DNA from: Streptococcus oralis
GTDB lineage: Bacteria > Bacillota > Bacilli > Lactobacillales > Streptococcaceae
Reading direction: 5' to 3'
Assembly (NCBI RefSeq): GCF_022749195.1
Contig: NZ_CP094226.1
Coordinates: forward strand, 398,001 to 462,000
Length of the DNA stretch: 64,000 nucleotides
The notes under the pieces were generated by a model. It saw only the letters and a list, made by a program, of their open reading frames with translations, ran no database searches and was not told the origin of the DNA. Positions 17,353 to 27,733 of the stretch are shown one piece after another. Positions within the stretch are counted from its first letter, which is position 1. Each line of letters begins with the position of its first letter. The position numbers were made by a program, and so were the translations under genes.

Positions 17353-18390
17353 ATGAAATCAGCAGTATATACAAAGGCAGGCCAGGTTGGACTTGCTACA
17401 ATTGAACGTCCGCAAATTATAGAAGCAGATGATGCTATTATCCGCATTGTCCGTACTTGCGTTTGCGGATCGGACCTCTGGAGTTATCGTAATCCCGAAA
17501 TCGAAGAAGGGCATGGAAATAGTGGTCATGAGGCGATCGGGATTGTCGAAGAAGTCGGAGAGGCTATTACAACGGTCAAACCGGGAGATTTTGTCATTGC
17601 ACCTTTCACCCATGGCTGTGGGGAGTGTGATGCCTGTCGCGCTGGCTATGATGGGACTTGTGACCGCCATATTGGCACCAATTGGTCAGGTGGTGTCCAG
17701 GCTGAGTATATCCGTTTCCACTTTGCTAATTGGGCACTGGTTAAAATCCCTGGACAGCCTTCAGATTATAGCGAAGGTATGCTAAAATCCCTATTGACTC
17801 TTGCTGATGTCATGCCGACAGGCTATCATGCGGCGCGTGTTGCTAATGTGCAAAAAGGGGACAAGGTGGTCGTTATCGGTGATGGGGCTGTTGGTCAATG
17901 TGCTGTCATCGCGGCTAAAATGCGTGGTGCATCGCAAATTATCCTGATGAGCCGTCATGAAGACCGTCAACAAATGGCCTTGGAGTCAGGGGCGACAGCT
18001 GTTGTGGCTGAACGTGGCGAAGAGGGAATTGCCAAAGTCCGTGAAATCCTTGGTGGTGGAGCAGATGCAGCCCTTGAATGTGTTGGGACTGAAGCAGCCG
18101 TAGATCAAGCCCTTGGGGTTCTTCACAATGGTGGACGTTTAGGCTTCGTTGGTGTTCCTCATTACAATAACCGTGCGCTCGGTTCTACCTTTGCTCAAAA
18201 TATTTCAGTGGCAGGTGGAGCAGCCTCAGTTACTACTTATGACAAACAATTTTTGTTAAAAGCGATTCTTGATGGAGACATCAATCCAGGCCGTGTCTTT
18301 ACATCAAGTTATAAATTGGAAGATATTGACCAGGCTTATAAAGATATGGATGAACGCAAGACCATTAAGTCTATGATTGTGATGGATTAA
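17353..18390 (+). CDS. adhC: Zinc-dependent medium-chain alcohol dehydrogenase AdhC
   Basis: A 345-residue oxidoreductase. Catalytic zinc ligands lie in VCGSDLW and GHEAIGIVEE; the structural zinc site is CGECDACRAGYDGTC (about residues 92-106); the nucleotide-binding motif is VVIGDGAVGQ (about 173). In pneumococcus this NmlR target contributes to S-nitrosoglutathione and aldehyde detoxification. It begins directly after the nmlR stop codon, with its ribosome site inside nmlR, and ends before a clear terminator. Confidence 0.9.
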   Translation: MKSAVYTKAGQVGLATIERPQIIEADDAIIRIVRTCVCGSDLWSYRNPEIEEGHGNSGHEAIGIVEEVGEAITTVKPGDFVIAPFTHGCGECDACRAGYDGTCDRHIGTNWSGGVQAEYIRFHFANWALVKIPGQPSDYSEGMLKSLLTLADVMPTGYHAARVANVQKGDKVVVIGDGAVGQCAVIAAKMRGASQIILMSRHEDRQQMALESGATAVVAERGEEGIAKVREILGGGADAALECVGTEAAVDQALGVLHNGGRLGFVGVPHYNNRALGSTFAQNISVAGGAASVTTYDKQFLLKAILDGDINPGRVFTSSYKLEDIDQAYKDMDERKTIKSMIVMD

Positions 18391-18397
18391 CAATGAA

Positions 18398-18436
18398 AAT
18401 CCTAATGGAGATTTGAGACTCTCTATTAGGATTTTT
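18398..18436 (+). terminator. Intrinsic terminator after adhC
   Basis: AATCCTAATGGAGA pairs with TCTCTATTAGGATT (one bulge/mismatch), followed by T residues. Confidence 0.9.
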
Positions 18437-18457
18437 TGATTTATTATATTAGTTGAG

Positions 18458-19486
<1,029 letters not shown>

Positions 19487-19500
19487 TCATATTTTTCTGC

Positions 19501-19584
19501 TTTTTACTGATAGTTTAGTAAAAGTTTAGTAAAAAGGATTGACCTTAGCAAATCCCTTGGATACAATAGAAGAAAACGATTACA
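19501..19584 (+). promoter_or_regulatory. galK promoter with repeats and cre-like site
   Basis: The promoter is TTGACC at 19539-19544 and TACAAT at 19562-19567 (17-bp spacer). Upstream are two tandem copies of AGTTTAGTAAA (19512-19533) and an inverted pair TTTTTACT / AGTAAAAA (19501-19535), probable GalR sites. AGAAAACGATTACA at 19571-19584 matches the catabolite-response element at 13 of 14 positions and overlaps the transcription start, suggesting repression by CcpA. Confidence 0.65.
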
Positions 19585-19623
19585 CGTTAAGATGACTTAA
19601 CGGACAGTCAAAGGAGAATTTAT

Positions 19624-20802
19624 ATGACACAACATCTTACTGCTGAAGCCCTTCGCAAAGACTTTCTTGCCGTTTTTGGTCAAGAAGCAGACCAAACTTT
19701 CTTTTCACCAGGTCGTATCAATTTGATTGGTGAACACACAGACTACAACGGTGGGCACGTTTTTCCGGCGGCTATTTCTTTGGGAACCTATGGAGCGGCT
19801 CGCAAGCGTGACGACCAAGTTTTGCGTTTCTACTCAGCCAACTTTGAGGACAAGGGCATTATCGAAGTACCTCTTGCTGACCTCAAATATGAAAAAGAGC
19901 ACAGCTGGACCAACTATCCAAAAGGTGTTCTTCATTTCTTGCAAGAAGCTGGGCACATGATTGATAAAGGGTTTGATTTTTATGTTTATGGGAATATCCC
20001 AAATGGTGCTGGCTTGTCTTCATCAGCATCCTTGGAACTCTTGACAGGGGTCGTGGCAGAGCATCTCTTTGATTTAAAACTAGACCGTTTGGATTTGGTT
20101 AAAATCGGAAAACAAACAGAAAACAACTTTATCGGAGTCAACTCTGGTATCATGGATCAGTTTGCTATCGGTATGGGGGCTGACCAACGTGCTATTTACC
20201 TAGATACCAACACATTAGAATATGACTTGGTGCCCCTTGATTTGAAGGACAATGTTGTTGTTATCATGAATACCAACAAACGTCGTGAATTGGCAGATTC
20301 CAAATACAATGAACGCCGTTCTGAGTGTGAAAAAGCAGTGGAAGAATTGCAAGCTGCCTTGGATATTCAGACCTTGGGTCAATTGGATGAGTGGGCTTTT
20401 GACCAATACAGCTATCTGATTAAAGACGAAAATCGTTTAAAACGTGCTCGCCATGCTGTGCTTGAAAACCAACGTACTCTTAAAGCTCAAGCAGCACTTC
20501 AAGCAGGTGATTTGGAAACATTTGGTCGCTTGATGAATGCTTCTCACGTCTCTCTAGAACATGACTATGAAGTAACTGGTTTGGAATTGGACACACTTGT
20601 TCATACAGCTTGGGATCAAGAAGGTGTTCTGGGTGCTCGTATGACAGGGGCAGGTTTTGGTGGCTGTGCCATTGCCTTGGTGCAAAAAGATGCTGTTGAG
20701 GCCTTTAAGGAAGCTGTAGGCAAGCATTACGAGGAAGTAGTTGGATACGCTCCAAGCTTCTATATCGCTGAAGTTGCAGGTGGCACTCGCGTTTTAGACT
20801 AG
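19624..20802 (+). CDS. galK: Galactokinase
   Basis: A 392-residue GHMP kinase that makes galactose-1-phosphate from galactose and ATP, the first step of the Leloir pathway. The galactokinase signature [15 protein letters not shown] (about residue 29), the ATP-binding motif [11 protein letters not shown] (about 125) and the C-terminal [12 protein letters not shown] (about 340) are all intact. It starts after AAAGGAG. Unusually, the next gene is not galT but a HAD phosphatase, 11 bp downstream. Confidence 0.97.
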   Translation: MTQHLTAEALRKDFLAVFGQEADQTFFSPGRINLIGEHTDYNGGHVFPAAISLGTYGAARKRDDQVLRFYSANFEDKGIIEVPLADLKYEKEHSWTNYPKGVLHFLQEAGHMIDKGFDFYVYGNIPNGAGLSSSASLELLTGVVAEHLFDLKLDRLDLVKIGKQTENNFIGVNSGIMDQFAIGMGADQRAIYLDTNTLEYDLVPLDLKDNVVVIMNTNKRRELADSKYNERRSECEKAVEELQAALDIQTLGQLDEWAFDQYSYLIKDENRLKRARHAVLENQRTLKAQAALQAGDLETFGRLMNASHVSLEHDYEVTGLELDTLVHTAWDQEGVLGARMTGAGFGGCAIALVQKDAVEAFKEAVGKHYEEVVGYAPSFYIAEVAGGTRVLD

Positions 20803-20813
20803 GAGAGAAGTAA

Positions 20814-21473
20814 ATGGACGCTGTAATATTTGATTTAGATGGCTTATTAGCTGATACTGAGATCATTTCTCTAAAAGTTTATCAAGAATTGCTTAAAGAT
20901 TTTGGAATTCCTTTCACAGAAGAAACATATTCTAGAGAATACAGTGGACATAGGGAAGAGGAGAATGTTCAACGATTTTTAGATACCTATGATTTACCTT
21001 GGAACTTTGAACAAACCTTGGAAAAAGTTTATGAACTGGAAGCTCGAATATTAGCCAAAGGTGTAAATTTAAAAAAAGGTGCTAAAAATTTGCTTGCTTT
21101 TTTGCAAAGAGAAGGTATTCCAATCGCTCTAGCAACTTCAAGTGTTGAATCTAGAGCTAGAATGATTTTGGATAGTAATGGTATACTGTCCTTATTTGAC
21201 CATCTAGTTTTTGCAAAAGATGTAAAGCGAAGCAAACCTTACCCTGATATATTTTTAAAGGCCTGTATTGATTTGAATGTTTTACCAGAGAATTGCTTAG
21301 TACTAGAGGATAGTGAAGCAGGGATTGAAGCAGCGTATAGAGCTGGGATACCAGTTATTTGTATTCCAGACTTAAAAATGCCAGCACAGTCTTTCTTAAA
21401 TAAAACAGAACAAGTTTTTCAGGATTTAGATGCTGTCAGAGACTATTTAGAAAGTAAGAAGGAGAATCAATGA
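20814..21473 (+). CDS. HAD-superfamily hydrolase, beta-phosphoglucomutase-like, within the gal operon
   Basis: A 219-residue cytoplasmic enzyme with all four HAD motifs: [10 protein letters not shown] (residues 6-15, nucleophile Asp), ATSSVESR (about 105), [10 protein letters not shown] (about 142, lysine) and [12 protein letters not shown] (about 165). The cap domain is of the PGMB/phosphatase type. It lies between galK and galT, overlapping galT by ATGA, so it is translated with the Leloir enzymes. A sugar-phosphate phosphatase or mutase acting on gal intermediates is a reasonable inference; motif IV does not decide. Codon use is more AT-rich than galK or galT, suggesting later acquisition. 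Confidence 0.85.
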   Translation: MDAVIFDLDGLLADTEIISLKVYQELLKDFGIPFTEETYSREYSGHREEENVQRFLDTYDLPWNFEQTLEKVYELEARILAKGVNLKKGAKNLLAFLQREGIPIALATSSVESRARMILDSNGILSLFDHLVFAKDVKRSKPYPDIFLKACIDLNVLPENCLVLEDSEAGIEAAYRAGIPVICIPDLKMPAQSFLNKTEQVFQDLDAVRDYLESKKENQ

Positions 21474-22957
21474 GTCAGGGAATTCTAGATGCATTTATCA
21501 CGGAAGTCATTGCTGGAAGTTCATTTGAGGAAATGGATCGAATCTACCTGACCAATCGTGTTTTGGCGCGAGTGGGTGAAGGTGTTTTGGAAGTTGAGAC
21601 TGATCTAGATGAGTTGATTGACCTCAAGGACCAGCTGGTCGAAGAAGCGGTTCGATTAGAGACGATTGAGGATAGTCAGACTGCGTGTGAAATCCTCGGT
21701 GCTGAACTGATGGACTTGGTAACCCCTTGTCCAAGTCAAGTCAATCGTGACTTCTGGAAAACCTATGCCCAGTCACCAGAGCAGGCAATTGCAGATTTTT
21801 ACCAACTTAGCCAGAAAAACGACTACATCAAACTCAAGGCCATTGCTAAGAATATTGCTTATCGTGTACCGTCTGACTACGGTGAACTGGAGATTACCAT
21901 CAATCTCTCTAAGCCTGAAAAGGATCCAAAGGAGATTGCGGCAGCCAAGTTAGTCAAGTCTAGTAACTATCCTCAATGTCAGCTCTGTATGGAAAATGAA
22001 GGCTACCATGGTCGTGTCAACCATCCAGCTAGAACTAACCATCGTATTATACGTTTTGATATTTCTGGGCAGGAGTGGGGCTTCCAGTATTCGCCCTATG
22101 CATACTTTAATGAGCACTGTATCTTCTTAGATGGTCAGCATCGACCTATGGCGATTAGTCGTCAGAGTTTTGAGCGTCTGCTGGCGATCGTAGAGCAATT
22201 TCCGGGATATTTTGCGGGTTCGAATGCGGACCTGCCAATCGTTGGTGGTTCTATCCTAACCCATGACCACTATCAGGGAGGACGTCACGTGTTTCCTATG
22301 GAATTAGCTCCCTTGCAAAAGGCTTTCCGATTTGCTGGTTTTGAGCAGGTCAAGGCTGGAATTGTCAAGTGGCCTATGTCAGTGCTACGTTTGACTTCGG
22401 ATTCCAAAGAGGACTTGAGCAACTTGGCTGACAAGATTTTGCAGGAATGGCGGCAATATTCAGACCCTGAAGTACAGATTTTGGCAGAGACAGACGGGAC
22501 ACCGCATCACACCATTACACCCATTGCCCGTAAACGCGATGGACAGTTTGAGTTGGACTTGGTCTTGCGAGACAATCAGACATCGCCAGAGCATCCTGAT
22601 GGCATCTATCATCCCCACAAGAATGTCCAACATATCAAGAAGGAAAATATCGGCTTGATTGAGGTCATGGGCTTGGCTATTTTGCCACCACGTCTGAAAG
22701 CAGAAGTGGAGCAAGTTGCCAGCTATCTTGTAGGCGATGATGAAGCAGTTGCCTCTTATCATCAGGAATGGGCAGACCAGATCAAAGATCAACATCCGGA
22801 CCTAGCGGATAAAGAAAAAGCCCTTGAAATCGTTAAGGACTCTGTGGGCGCTATTTTTGCGCGTGTTTTGGAGGACGCAGGGGTTTACAAGCAGACGGAA
22901 CAAGGACAGGTAGCCTTTATGCGCTTTGTAGAACAGGTAGGAATTTTGCCAAACTAG
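21470..22957 (+). CDS. galT: Galactose-1-phosphate uridylyltransferase, type 2
   Basis: A 495-residue enzyme of the class found in Gram-positive bacteria, distinct from the shorter HIT-type E. coli enzyme. The conserved [11 protein letters not shown] and [15 protein letters not shown] segments (the second around residues 261-275) carry the active-site histidines. It exchanges UMP between UDP-glucose and galactose-1-phosphate. The start overlaps the HAD gene (ATGA) with a GAAGGAG site. It ends the gal operon; galE is not in the window. Confidence 0.95.
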   Translation: MSQGILDAFITEVIAGSSFEEMDRIYLTNRVLARVGEGVLEVETDLDELIDLKDQLVEEAVRLETIEDSQTACEILGAELMDLVTPCPSQVNRDFWKTYAQSPEQAIADFYQLSQKNDYIKLKAIAKNIAYRVPSDYGELEITINLSKPEKDPKEIAAAKLVKSSNYPQCQLCMENEGYHGRVNHPARTNHRIIRFDISGQEWGFQYSPYAYFNEHCIFLDGQHRPMAISRQSFERLLAIVEQFPGYFAGSNADLPIVGGSILTHDHYQGGRHVFPMELAPLQKAFRFAGFEQVKAGIVKWPMSVLRLTSDSKEDLSNLADKILQEWRQYSDPEVQILAETDGTPHHTITPIARKRDGQFELDLVLRDNQTSPEHPDGIYHPHKNVQHIKKENIGLIEVMGLAILPPRLKAEVEQVASYLVGDDEAVASYHQEWADQIKDQHPDLADKEKALEIVKDSVGAIFARVLEDAGVYKQTEQGQVAFMRFVEQVGILPN

Positions 22958-23026
22958 GAGCTTTCTCCTTGCGCAGTCCTATAAAAAGTAGTATCATAGT
23001 GTCGTTTGAACTATCAGGAGGAAACG

Positions 23027-23431
23027 ATGAAAGATTTTCATTTTGACGCTATATCTGCCTTTGAAAATTACGAAATAGAAAAAATGAGAGACGGTCACGT
23101 TGTGGTGACGACAAAAGTAGTGGACTCGTCGCTCAACTACTATGGCAATGCCCATGGTGGCTATCTCTTTACCCTTTGTGACCAGATCAGTGGTTTGGTG
23201 GTTATCTCGCTAGGGCTTGATGGAGTGACGCTCCAGTCCTCTATCAACTACCTCAAAGCAGGAAAACTCGACGATGTGCTGACCATTAAAGGAGAATGTG
23301 TCCATCAAGGTCGCACAACCTGTGTCGTGGATGTCGATATCACCAATCAAGAAGGCAGAAATGTCTGCAAAGCCACCTTTACCATGTTTGTCACAGGCCA
23401 GCGGTCAGAAGAAAGACAGGTAAGGATATAA
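23027..23431 (+). CDS. PaaI-type acyl-CoA thioesterase (hotdog fold)
   Basis: A 134-residue protein with the single hotdog domain of PaaI-like thioesterases; the motif NAHGGYLFTLCDQISG (about residues 38-53) carries the conserved Asn/His-Gly-Gly and the catalytic Asp. Enzymes of this group hydrolyse small aromatic or acyl CoA esters; the substrate here is unknown. ATG at 23027 is preferred because GGAGG lies just upstream. It is a single-gene unit ending in a bidirectional terminator shared with pbuX. Confidence 0.85.
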   Translation: MKDFHFDAISAFENYEIEKMRDGHVVVTTKVVDSSLNYYGNAHGGYLFTLCDQISGLVVISLGLDGVTLQSSINYLKAGKLDDVLTIKGECVHQGRTTCVVDVDITNQEGRNVCKATFTMFVTGQRSEERQVRI

Positions 23432-23437
23432 ATAAAC

Positions 23438-23463
23438 AAAAAAGAGGCTCACACCTCTTTTTC
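23438..23463. terminator. Bidirectional terminator between thioesterase gene and pbuX
   Basis: AAAAAGAGG / CCTCTTTTT stem with A-run and T-run, overlapping the pbuX stop region on the other strand. Confidence 0.88.
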
Positions 23464-24726
23464 TTATTTCTTTTTCCGATTTAATACAGCATTGAGTACA
23501 ATTGCGAGTAGGCTTGCTACGACAATTCCGTTTGAGAAGAACATTTGGAAGGCTGTCGGCATGCTGACAAAGAGATTGCTATTGTTGAGTCCGACACCTG
23601 CAGCGATGGAGACAGCTGCGATAAGGAAGTTGTGTTCATTGTTAGCAAAATCAACGCGAGCGAGGATTTGCATCCCTTGAAGGGAAACAAAACCAAACAT
23701 CACCAGCATGGCCCCTCCAAGAACAGGGCTCGGAATGATTTGGGCGAGGGCTCCAAACTTAGGTAGGAGTCCAAGGAGGACTAGGAAACCAGCTGCGTAG
23801 TAGATTGGCAGACGGGTCTTGATACCAGACAATTTGACCAAGCCAACGTTTTGTGAAAATCCGGTGTAAGGGAAGGTGTTAAAGATTCCTCCGAGAAGTA
23901 CGGCTAAACCTTCTGCACGGTAACCGTTACGCAGGCGCGTGCTGTCGATTGGGTCATTAGTAATATCAGACAAGGCCAGATAAACACCAGTGGACTCAAC
24001 CATAGAAACCGTTGCAATGATACACATCATGACGATGGATGAGATTTCAAAGGTTGGCACCCCAAAGTAGAGGGGAGTTGGAACATGGACAAGCGGTGCT
24101 GCAGCCACAGGAGAGAAGTCAACCAAGCCCATGGTAGCAGCAATGGCGGTTCCGACAACTAGACCAATCAAAATAGAGATAGACTTGATAAATCCTTTGG
24201 TAAAGATGTTAATCAAGAGGATGATCAGAACAGTAATAGCAGCAAGCAAAAGACTTTGACCAGTTGGCTCTGGGACATTATTTCCCATATTTCCAATAGC
24301 GACAGGAATCAAGGTTAAACCAATCGTGGTAATAACAGAACCTGTTACGATAGATGGGAAGAGATTGGCCACTTTTGAGAAAATACCTGAAATCAGAACC
24401 ACATAAATTCCTGATGCGATAAGGGCACCAAACATAGCACCACTACCATGGCTTTGCCCAATCATAATTAAAGGAGCGACGGACTGGAAGGCAACTCCGA
24501 GAACGACTGGTAGTCCAATTCCGAAGTATTTGTTGAGTTGGAGTTGAAGGAAAGTGGCCACCCCACACATGAAGATATCTGTGGAGATTAGATAGGTCAA
24601 CTGCTCAGCTGAATAGCCAAGGGCTGTCGCAATCATGATGGGAACCAGGATAGAACCTGAGTACATGGCTAGTAAGTGCTGCAAGCCAAGAACGGCTGCT
24701 TGCGAATGTTTTTCTTGTTTTTGCAT
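23464..24726 (-). CDS. pbuX: Xanthine permease (NCS2 family)
   Basis: A 420-residue membrane transporter with 12-14 predicted hydrophobic segments. The family signature GLGFQSV-like segment appears as GVAFQSVAPLIMIGQ (about 98) and the QNVGLVKLSGIKTR motif (about 297) is characteristic of NCS2 purine carriers. It is translationally coupled to xpt (TAATG) and so lies under the same guanine riboswitch. It imports xanthine, which the upstream gene product converts to XMP. Confidence 0.93.
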   Translation of the reverse strand: MQKQEKHSQAAVLGLQHLLAMYSGSILVPIMIATALGYSAEQLTYLISTDIFMCGVATFLQLQLNKYFGIGLPVVLGVAFQSVAPLIMIGQSHGSGAMFGALIASGIYVVLISGIFSKVANLFPSIVTGSVITTIGLTLIPVAIGNMGNNVPEPTGQSLLLAAITVLIILLINIFTKGFIKSISILIGLVVGTAIAATMGLVDFSPVAAAPLVHVPTPLYFGVPTFEISSIVMMCIIATVSMVESTGVYLALSDITNDPIDSTRLRNGYRAEGLAVLLGGIFNTFPYTGFSQNVGLVKLSGIKTRLPIYYAAGFLVLLGLLPKFGALAQIIPSPVLGGAMLVMFGFVSLQGMQILARVDFANNEHNFLIAAVSIAAGVGLNNSNLFVSMPTAFQMFFSNGIVVASLLAIVLNAVLNRKKK

Positions 24727-25307
24727 TAGAGATCTGCCTCCTTAAATACGACCTGACCATTTTCGAAACGATCCAAGCGAGCCAGTGATAGGACTGGATA
24801 CCCTGCTTTTTCAAGCAAATTACGACCATCCTGGAAAGATTTTTCAATCACGATACCAATCGCTTCAACTTTTGCTCCAGCTTGTTCGATGATTTGGATC
24901 AAGCCTTTGGCAGCTTGGCCATTAGCAAGGAAATCGTCAATAATCAATACCTTGTCCTCTGGTGAAAGGAATTTTCCAGCGATGGAAACGGTGCTTGTCA
25001 CCTGCTTGGTAAAGGAGTAGACTTGGGCAGTTAAGATACCTTCGTTCATGGTGATGTTTTTAGCTTTCTTGGCGAAAATCATGGGAACGTTTAAGGCTTC
25101 AGCTGTAAAAACGGCTGGGGCAATGCCTGAAGCTTCAATGGTTACGACCTTGGTAATGCCAGCAGTAGCAAATTTTTCCGCAAATACCTTACCAATCTCT
25201 CGCATCAAGCTAAAGTCAACTTGGTGGGTTAGAAAGGAATCCACTTTGAGGATGTTGTCACCCAAGATATGCCCATCCTCGAGGATGCGCTCTTCTAATA
25301 ATTTCAT
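24726..25307 (-). CDS. xpt: Xanthine phosphoribosyltransferase
   Basis: A 193-residue salvage enzyme making XMP from xanthine and PRPP. The PRPP-binding motif is [16 protein letters not shown] (about residues 125-140). It begins after AGGAGG and overlaps pbuX by one base. The gene is preceded by an unusually long leader (about 460 nt) with a guanine riboswitch, a terminator and then a hairpin-rich repeat. Confidence 0.96.
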   Translation of the reverse strand: MKLLEERILEDGHILGDNILKVDSFLTHQVDFSLMREIGKVFAEKFATAGITKVVTIEASGIAPAVFTAEALNVPMIFAKKAKNITMNEGILTAQVYSFTKQVTSTVSIAGKFLSPEDKVLIIDDFLANGQAAKGLIQIIEQAGAKVEAIGIVIEKSFQDGRNLLEKAGYPVLSLARLDRFENGQVVFKEADL

Positions 25308-25385
25308 AAGACCTCCTAAAGTCTAAAAGCAAGTTTACTTGTTGGTTAAATATTTCTATAGTGAACCAGTTTGCTAGTACTATAT

Positions 25386-25587
25386 ATTTGATAAAACTAG
25401 TACGAGCGAAGCGAGTTTTATCAAATATTTCCCGCCGTAGTGGTATCATAGACAATAATCTTGTTATTGTCTATGACGGGATTTTTGAGACTTTTGGCTC
25501 AAAAATTAGGGATGAAATTCCCTGGATTCCTGAAATTACTCACAGGGTAATTTCACCTCCCGTCCGCACTAATTAAGGGAAATATTA
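25386..25587. repeat. Hairpin-rich dispersed repeat, copy 1 (xpt leader)
   Basis: The core, 25423-25587, begins AAATATTTCCC and ends GGGAAATATT, an inverted end repeat. Between them are TAGTGGTATC, an AT-rich hairpin (TAGACAATAA / TTATTGTCTA), GACGG, TTTTTGAG / CTCAAAAA and the end block ACCTCCCGTCCGCACTA. A 13-base perfect inverted repeat (ATTTGATAAAACT) adjoins at 25386-25426. A second copy lies at 36054-36260. It encodes nothing. It may be a member of the SPRITE-like small repeats of pneumococcus, or a different MITE-like family; I cannot decide. Confidence 0.75.
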
Positions 25588-25633
25588 AAAATATTTAGTT
25601 TACACTTAAAGGCGTGATTTAACAAAAATATTC

Positions 25634-25665
25634 AAAAAGGACCTACTTAATCCCCTAAGTAAGTC
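25634..25665 (-). terminator. Expression-platform terminator of the guanine riboswitch
   Basis: GGACTTACTTA / TAAGTAGGTCC stem followed by five T residues on the minus strand, 40 nt after the aptamer. Confidence 0.85.
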
Positions 25666-25705
25666 CCCAAAATAGGCATGGCCAAAACCATACCTTCAGC
25701 TGACA

Positions 25706-25770
25706 TACTCATTGTTAGGTGTTCCGGCACCTTGTAGAAACGTCGTGCCAATTCACGACATAAACAAGTA
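25706..25770 (-). promoter_or_regulatory. Guanine-class purine riboswitch aptamer
   Basis: On the minus strand, P1 (TACTTGTT / AACAATGAGTA region), P2 CGTG-AATTGG-CACG with its loop, the J2/3 core GTTTCTAC, and P3 AGGTG-CCGGAA-CACCT match the purine riboswitch fold. The J3/1 base that pairs with the ligand is C, which indicates guanine rather than adenine. It controls xpt-pbuX by transcription termination. Confidence 0.88.
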
Positions 25771-25816
25771 AAATGATATTCAATTTTAAACAGGCCGCTG
25801 CCAATGTTTTTATTTT

Positions 25817-25852
25817 ACACCAATTAGCTTTATAAATCAAATATTTTGTTAG
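25817..25852 (-). promoter_or_regulatory. Promoter of the xpt-pbuX transcript
   Basis: On the minus strand TTGATT and TAAAAT are separated by 17 bases, about 50-70 nt before the aptamer. Coordinates are approximate. Confidence 0.65.
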
Positions 25853-25875
25853 TAAATAGATCATAAAAGCGAACG

Positions 25876-25908
25876 AAAAAGCCTACAAGGCTAGATAGTA
25901 TTGTAGAC
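25876..25908 (-). terminator. Terminator of the exoA / VOC-protein unit
   Basis: GTCTACAA / TTGTAGGC stem and five T residues on the minus strand, just after the VOC gene stop. Confidence 0.8.
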
Positions 25909-25918
25909 TTCGATTATT

Positions 25919-26305
25919 CTATTCGCTAAATCTTAGAAAATAACCATCTGGATCCAAAACGGCAAATTCATGAGGATAGATATAGTGATCCCCAACACGA
26001 AATGTTCGTTTAGTCAAAGGACGATAAATAGGATAGTCAGCTTCCAGCAGTTTTTGGTGGAGCTGAGGGACATCTTCAATGCCAAAGGAAATATTGACAC
26101 CGCGCCCGAAAGGATAGGTTAGTTGGGCTAATTCTTCTGTGCTGCCTTCTTCTAGCATAAGTTGGCAGTCTTCAAGCGAGAGGAAGAGAAATTTCTCCTC
26201 TGGACGCTCGTATTCGACAGAAAATCCCAGCAAGTCGCAGTAGAAGTGGCGTGACTTTTCGAGGTCAGATACTACAAATTCAGGAATGACAGCTTGATAG
26301 TCCAT
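25919..26305 (-). CDS. Glyoxalase/bleomycin-resistance (VOC) family protein
   Basis: A 128-residue single-domain protein with the paired beta-alpha-beta-beta-beta modules of the vicinal oxygen chelate fold (VIPEFVVSDLEKSRHFYCDL at the start, AVLDPDGYFLRF at the end). It resembles bleomycin-binding and antibiotic-resistance VOC proteins, but the substrate is unknown. It follows exoA after 11 bp on the same strand and shares its terminator. Confidence 0.85.
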   Translation of the reverse strand: MDYQAVIPEFVVSDLEKSRHFYCDLLGFSVEYERPEEKFLFLSLEDCQLMLEEGSTEELAQLTYPFGRGVNISFGIEDVPQLHQKLLEADYPIYRPLTKRTFRVGDHYIYPHEFAVLDPDGYFLRFSE

Positions 26306-26316
26306 TAGCTTTCTCC

Positions 26317-27144
26317 TTAGAGTTCAATTTCCAATACAATCGGCGTATGGTCTTGACGCGCACCTGAGTCAATCATGTCAGACTTAGTCACCTTGTCAGC
26401 CACGCGATTGCTGGTGAGCCAGTAGTCGATTCTCCAGCCTGTATTGTTGATTTTAGAAGTCTTGCTGCGTTGCGCCCACCAAGTGTAACGTTCCGGGACA
26501 TCGCCGTGAATGTGACGGAAGGTGTCAGCAAATCCAGTTGCCAAAAGGTTGGTAAAGCCAGCACGTTCCTCGTCTGTAAATCCTGGTGAACGGCGGTTGC
26601 TGGCAGGATTTGCAAGGTCTATTTCCTTGTGAGCTACGTTGTAGTCTCCAGTCGCAAGGACTGGTTTTTCTTTGTCTAGTTGCGCCAAATACTCAGCGTA
26701 TTTGACGTCCCAGACTTGGCGTTCTTCCAAGCGTTTGAGCCCATCGCCAGCGTTTGGAGTGTATACTTGGGTCACGAAAAATGCATCAAATTCCAAGGTG
26801 ATGATGCGGCCTTCCAAGTCCATGGTAGAAGGAGCCCCGATTTCTGGGAAGCTAATCGTTGGTGTGAGTTCTTTCTTATAAAGGAACATGGTTCCAGCGT
26901 AGCCTTTGCGAGCAGGTTCTTGAGAGGAACGCCAAGTGTTTTCATAACCTGGGAAGAGTTCTTCTAAAATTTCCAAGTGTTTTTTTGTAGGCCCTTTTGC
27001 AGAAAGCTTGGTTTCCTGAATAGCGATAATATCAGCATTTTCGGCTACCAAGGTTTGTAGGACTTCCTGTGACAGTTTGGCGCGAGCTGAGTCGCTCGTT
27101 AGGGCTGCATTTAGGGAATCGATATTCCATGAGATGAGTTTCAT
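26317..27144 (-). CDS. exoA: Exodeoxyribonuclease III / AP endonuclease
   Basis: A 275-residue enzyme of the Xth/ExoA family for base-excision repair: MKLISWNIDSLNA at the start, AIQETKLS (metal-binding glutamate), GDYNVAHKEIDLANP (catalytic Asp/Asn) and the terminal QDHTPIVLEIEL (catalytic Asp-His) are all intact. It is divergent from the DUF3290 gene across a 133-bp region that holds that gene's promoter. Confidence 0.95.
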   Translation of the reverse strand: MKLISWNIDSLNAALTSDSARAKLSQEVLQTLVAENADIIAIQETKLSAKGPTKKHLEILEELFPGYENTWRSSQEPARKGYAGTMFLYKKELTPTISFPEIGAPSTMDLEGRIITLEFDAFFVTQVYTPNAGDGLKRLEERQVWDVKYAEYLAQLDKEKPVLATGDYNVAHKEIDLANPASNRRSPGFTDEERAGFTNLLATGFADTFRHIHGDVPERYTWWAQRSKTSKINNTGWRIDYWLTSNRVADKVTKSDMIDSGARQDHTPIVLEIEL

Positions 27145-27215
27145 AAAGTTACCTTTTTCATTGAGATTATAGACTATATTATACCAAAAAAAGCTCTATT
27201 TCCCCAACGTATGGT

Positions 27216-27244
27216 TTGAAAAATTACCCTCTTTCGTTTATAAT
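27216..27244 (+). promoter_or_regulatory. Promoter for the DUF3290-DUF421 pair
   Basis: TTGAAA and TATAAT with a 17-bp spacer, 33 bp upstream of the start codon. Confidence 0.8.
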
Positions 27245-27277
27245 GAAGAATGATTTTATGAAAGGGAGTGAAAATAC

Positions 27278-27733
27278 ATGAAATTCTATTCTTATGACTA
27301 TGTCCTTAGCCAAATCGGTCAGCAAAATGGCATCATGATTGGTTTAGGGATTGTCCTATTAGCTGTGACAGGATTTTTAGCTTTCAAGGCTTATCATGAT
27401 AAAAAGGGGAGCAAATTTCGTGAGTTGGTCATGATTTCAGCTTTGACCTTATTAGCTCTCCTTTTGGTCAGCATCACGACTTATCAAAACAATCAAGTAT
27501 CTAATAATAAATTTCAAGCTTCACTTCATTTCATCGAGCTTGTTTCCAAAGAATTGGGCGTAGACAAGTCAGAAGTCTATGTCAATACTTCTGCAGATAC
27601 GGATGGTGCACTTATCAAGGTAGGAGATCGCTATTACCGTGCTTTGAACGGAAGTGAGCCAGACAAGTACCTGTTAGAGAAAGTGGAATTGTATAAAACA
27701 GATGCAATTGAACTGGTGGAGGTGAACAAATGA
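27278..27733 (+). CDS. DUF3290 membrane-anchored protein
   Basis: A 151-residue protein with two N-terminal membrane segments (about 18-37 and 51-67) and a soluble C-terminal domain. It fits the DUF3290 family, commonly encoded just before a DUF421 protein as here; the two genes overlap by four bases (ATGA). Function is not established; a cell-envelope role is inferred from partner and topology. Confidence 0.8.
   Translation: MKFYSYDYVLSQIGQQNGIMIGLGIVLLAVTGFLAFKAYHDKKGSKFRELVMISALTLLALLLVSITTYQNNQVSNNKFQASLHFIELVSKELGVDKSEVYVNTSADTDGALIKVGDRYYRALNGSEPDKYLLEKVELYKTDAIELVEVNK

Noticed and set aside
25706..25770. Adenine specificity for the purine riboswitch
   Set aside because: The ligand-pairing J3/1 base reads C, and the downstream genes (xpt, pbuX) belong to xanthine/guanine salvage.
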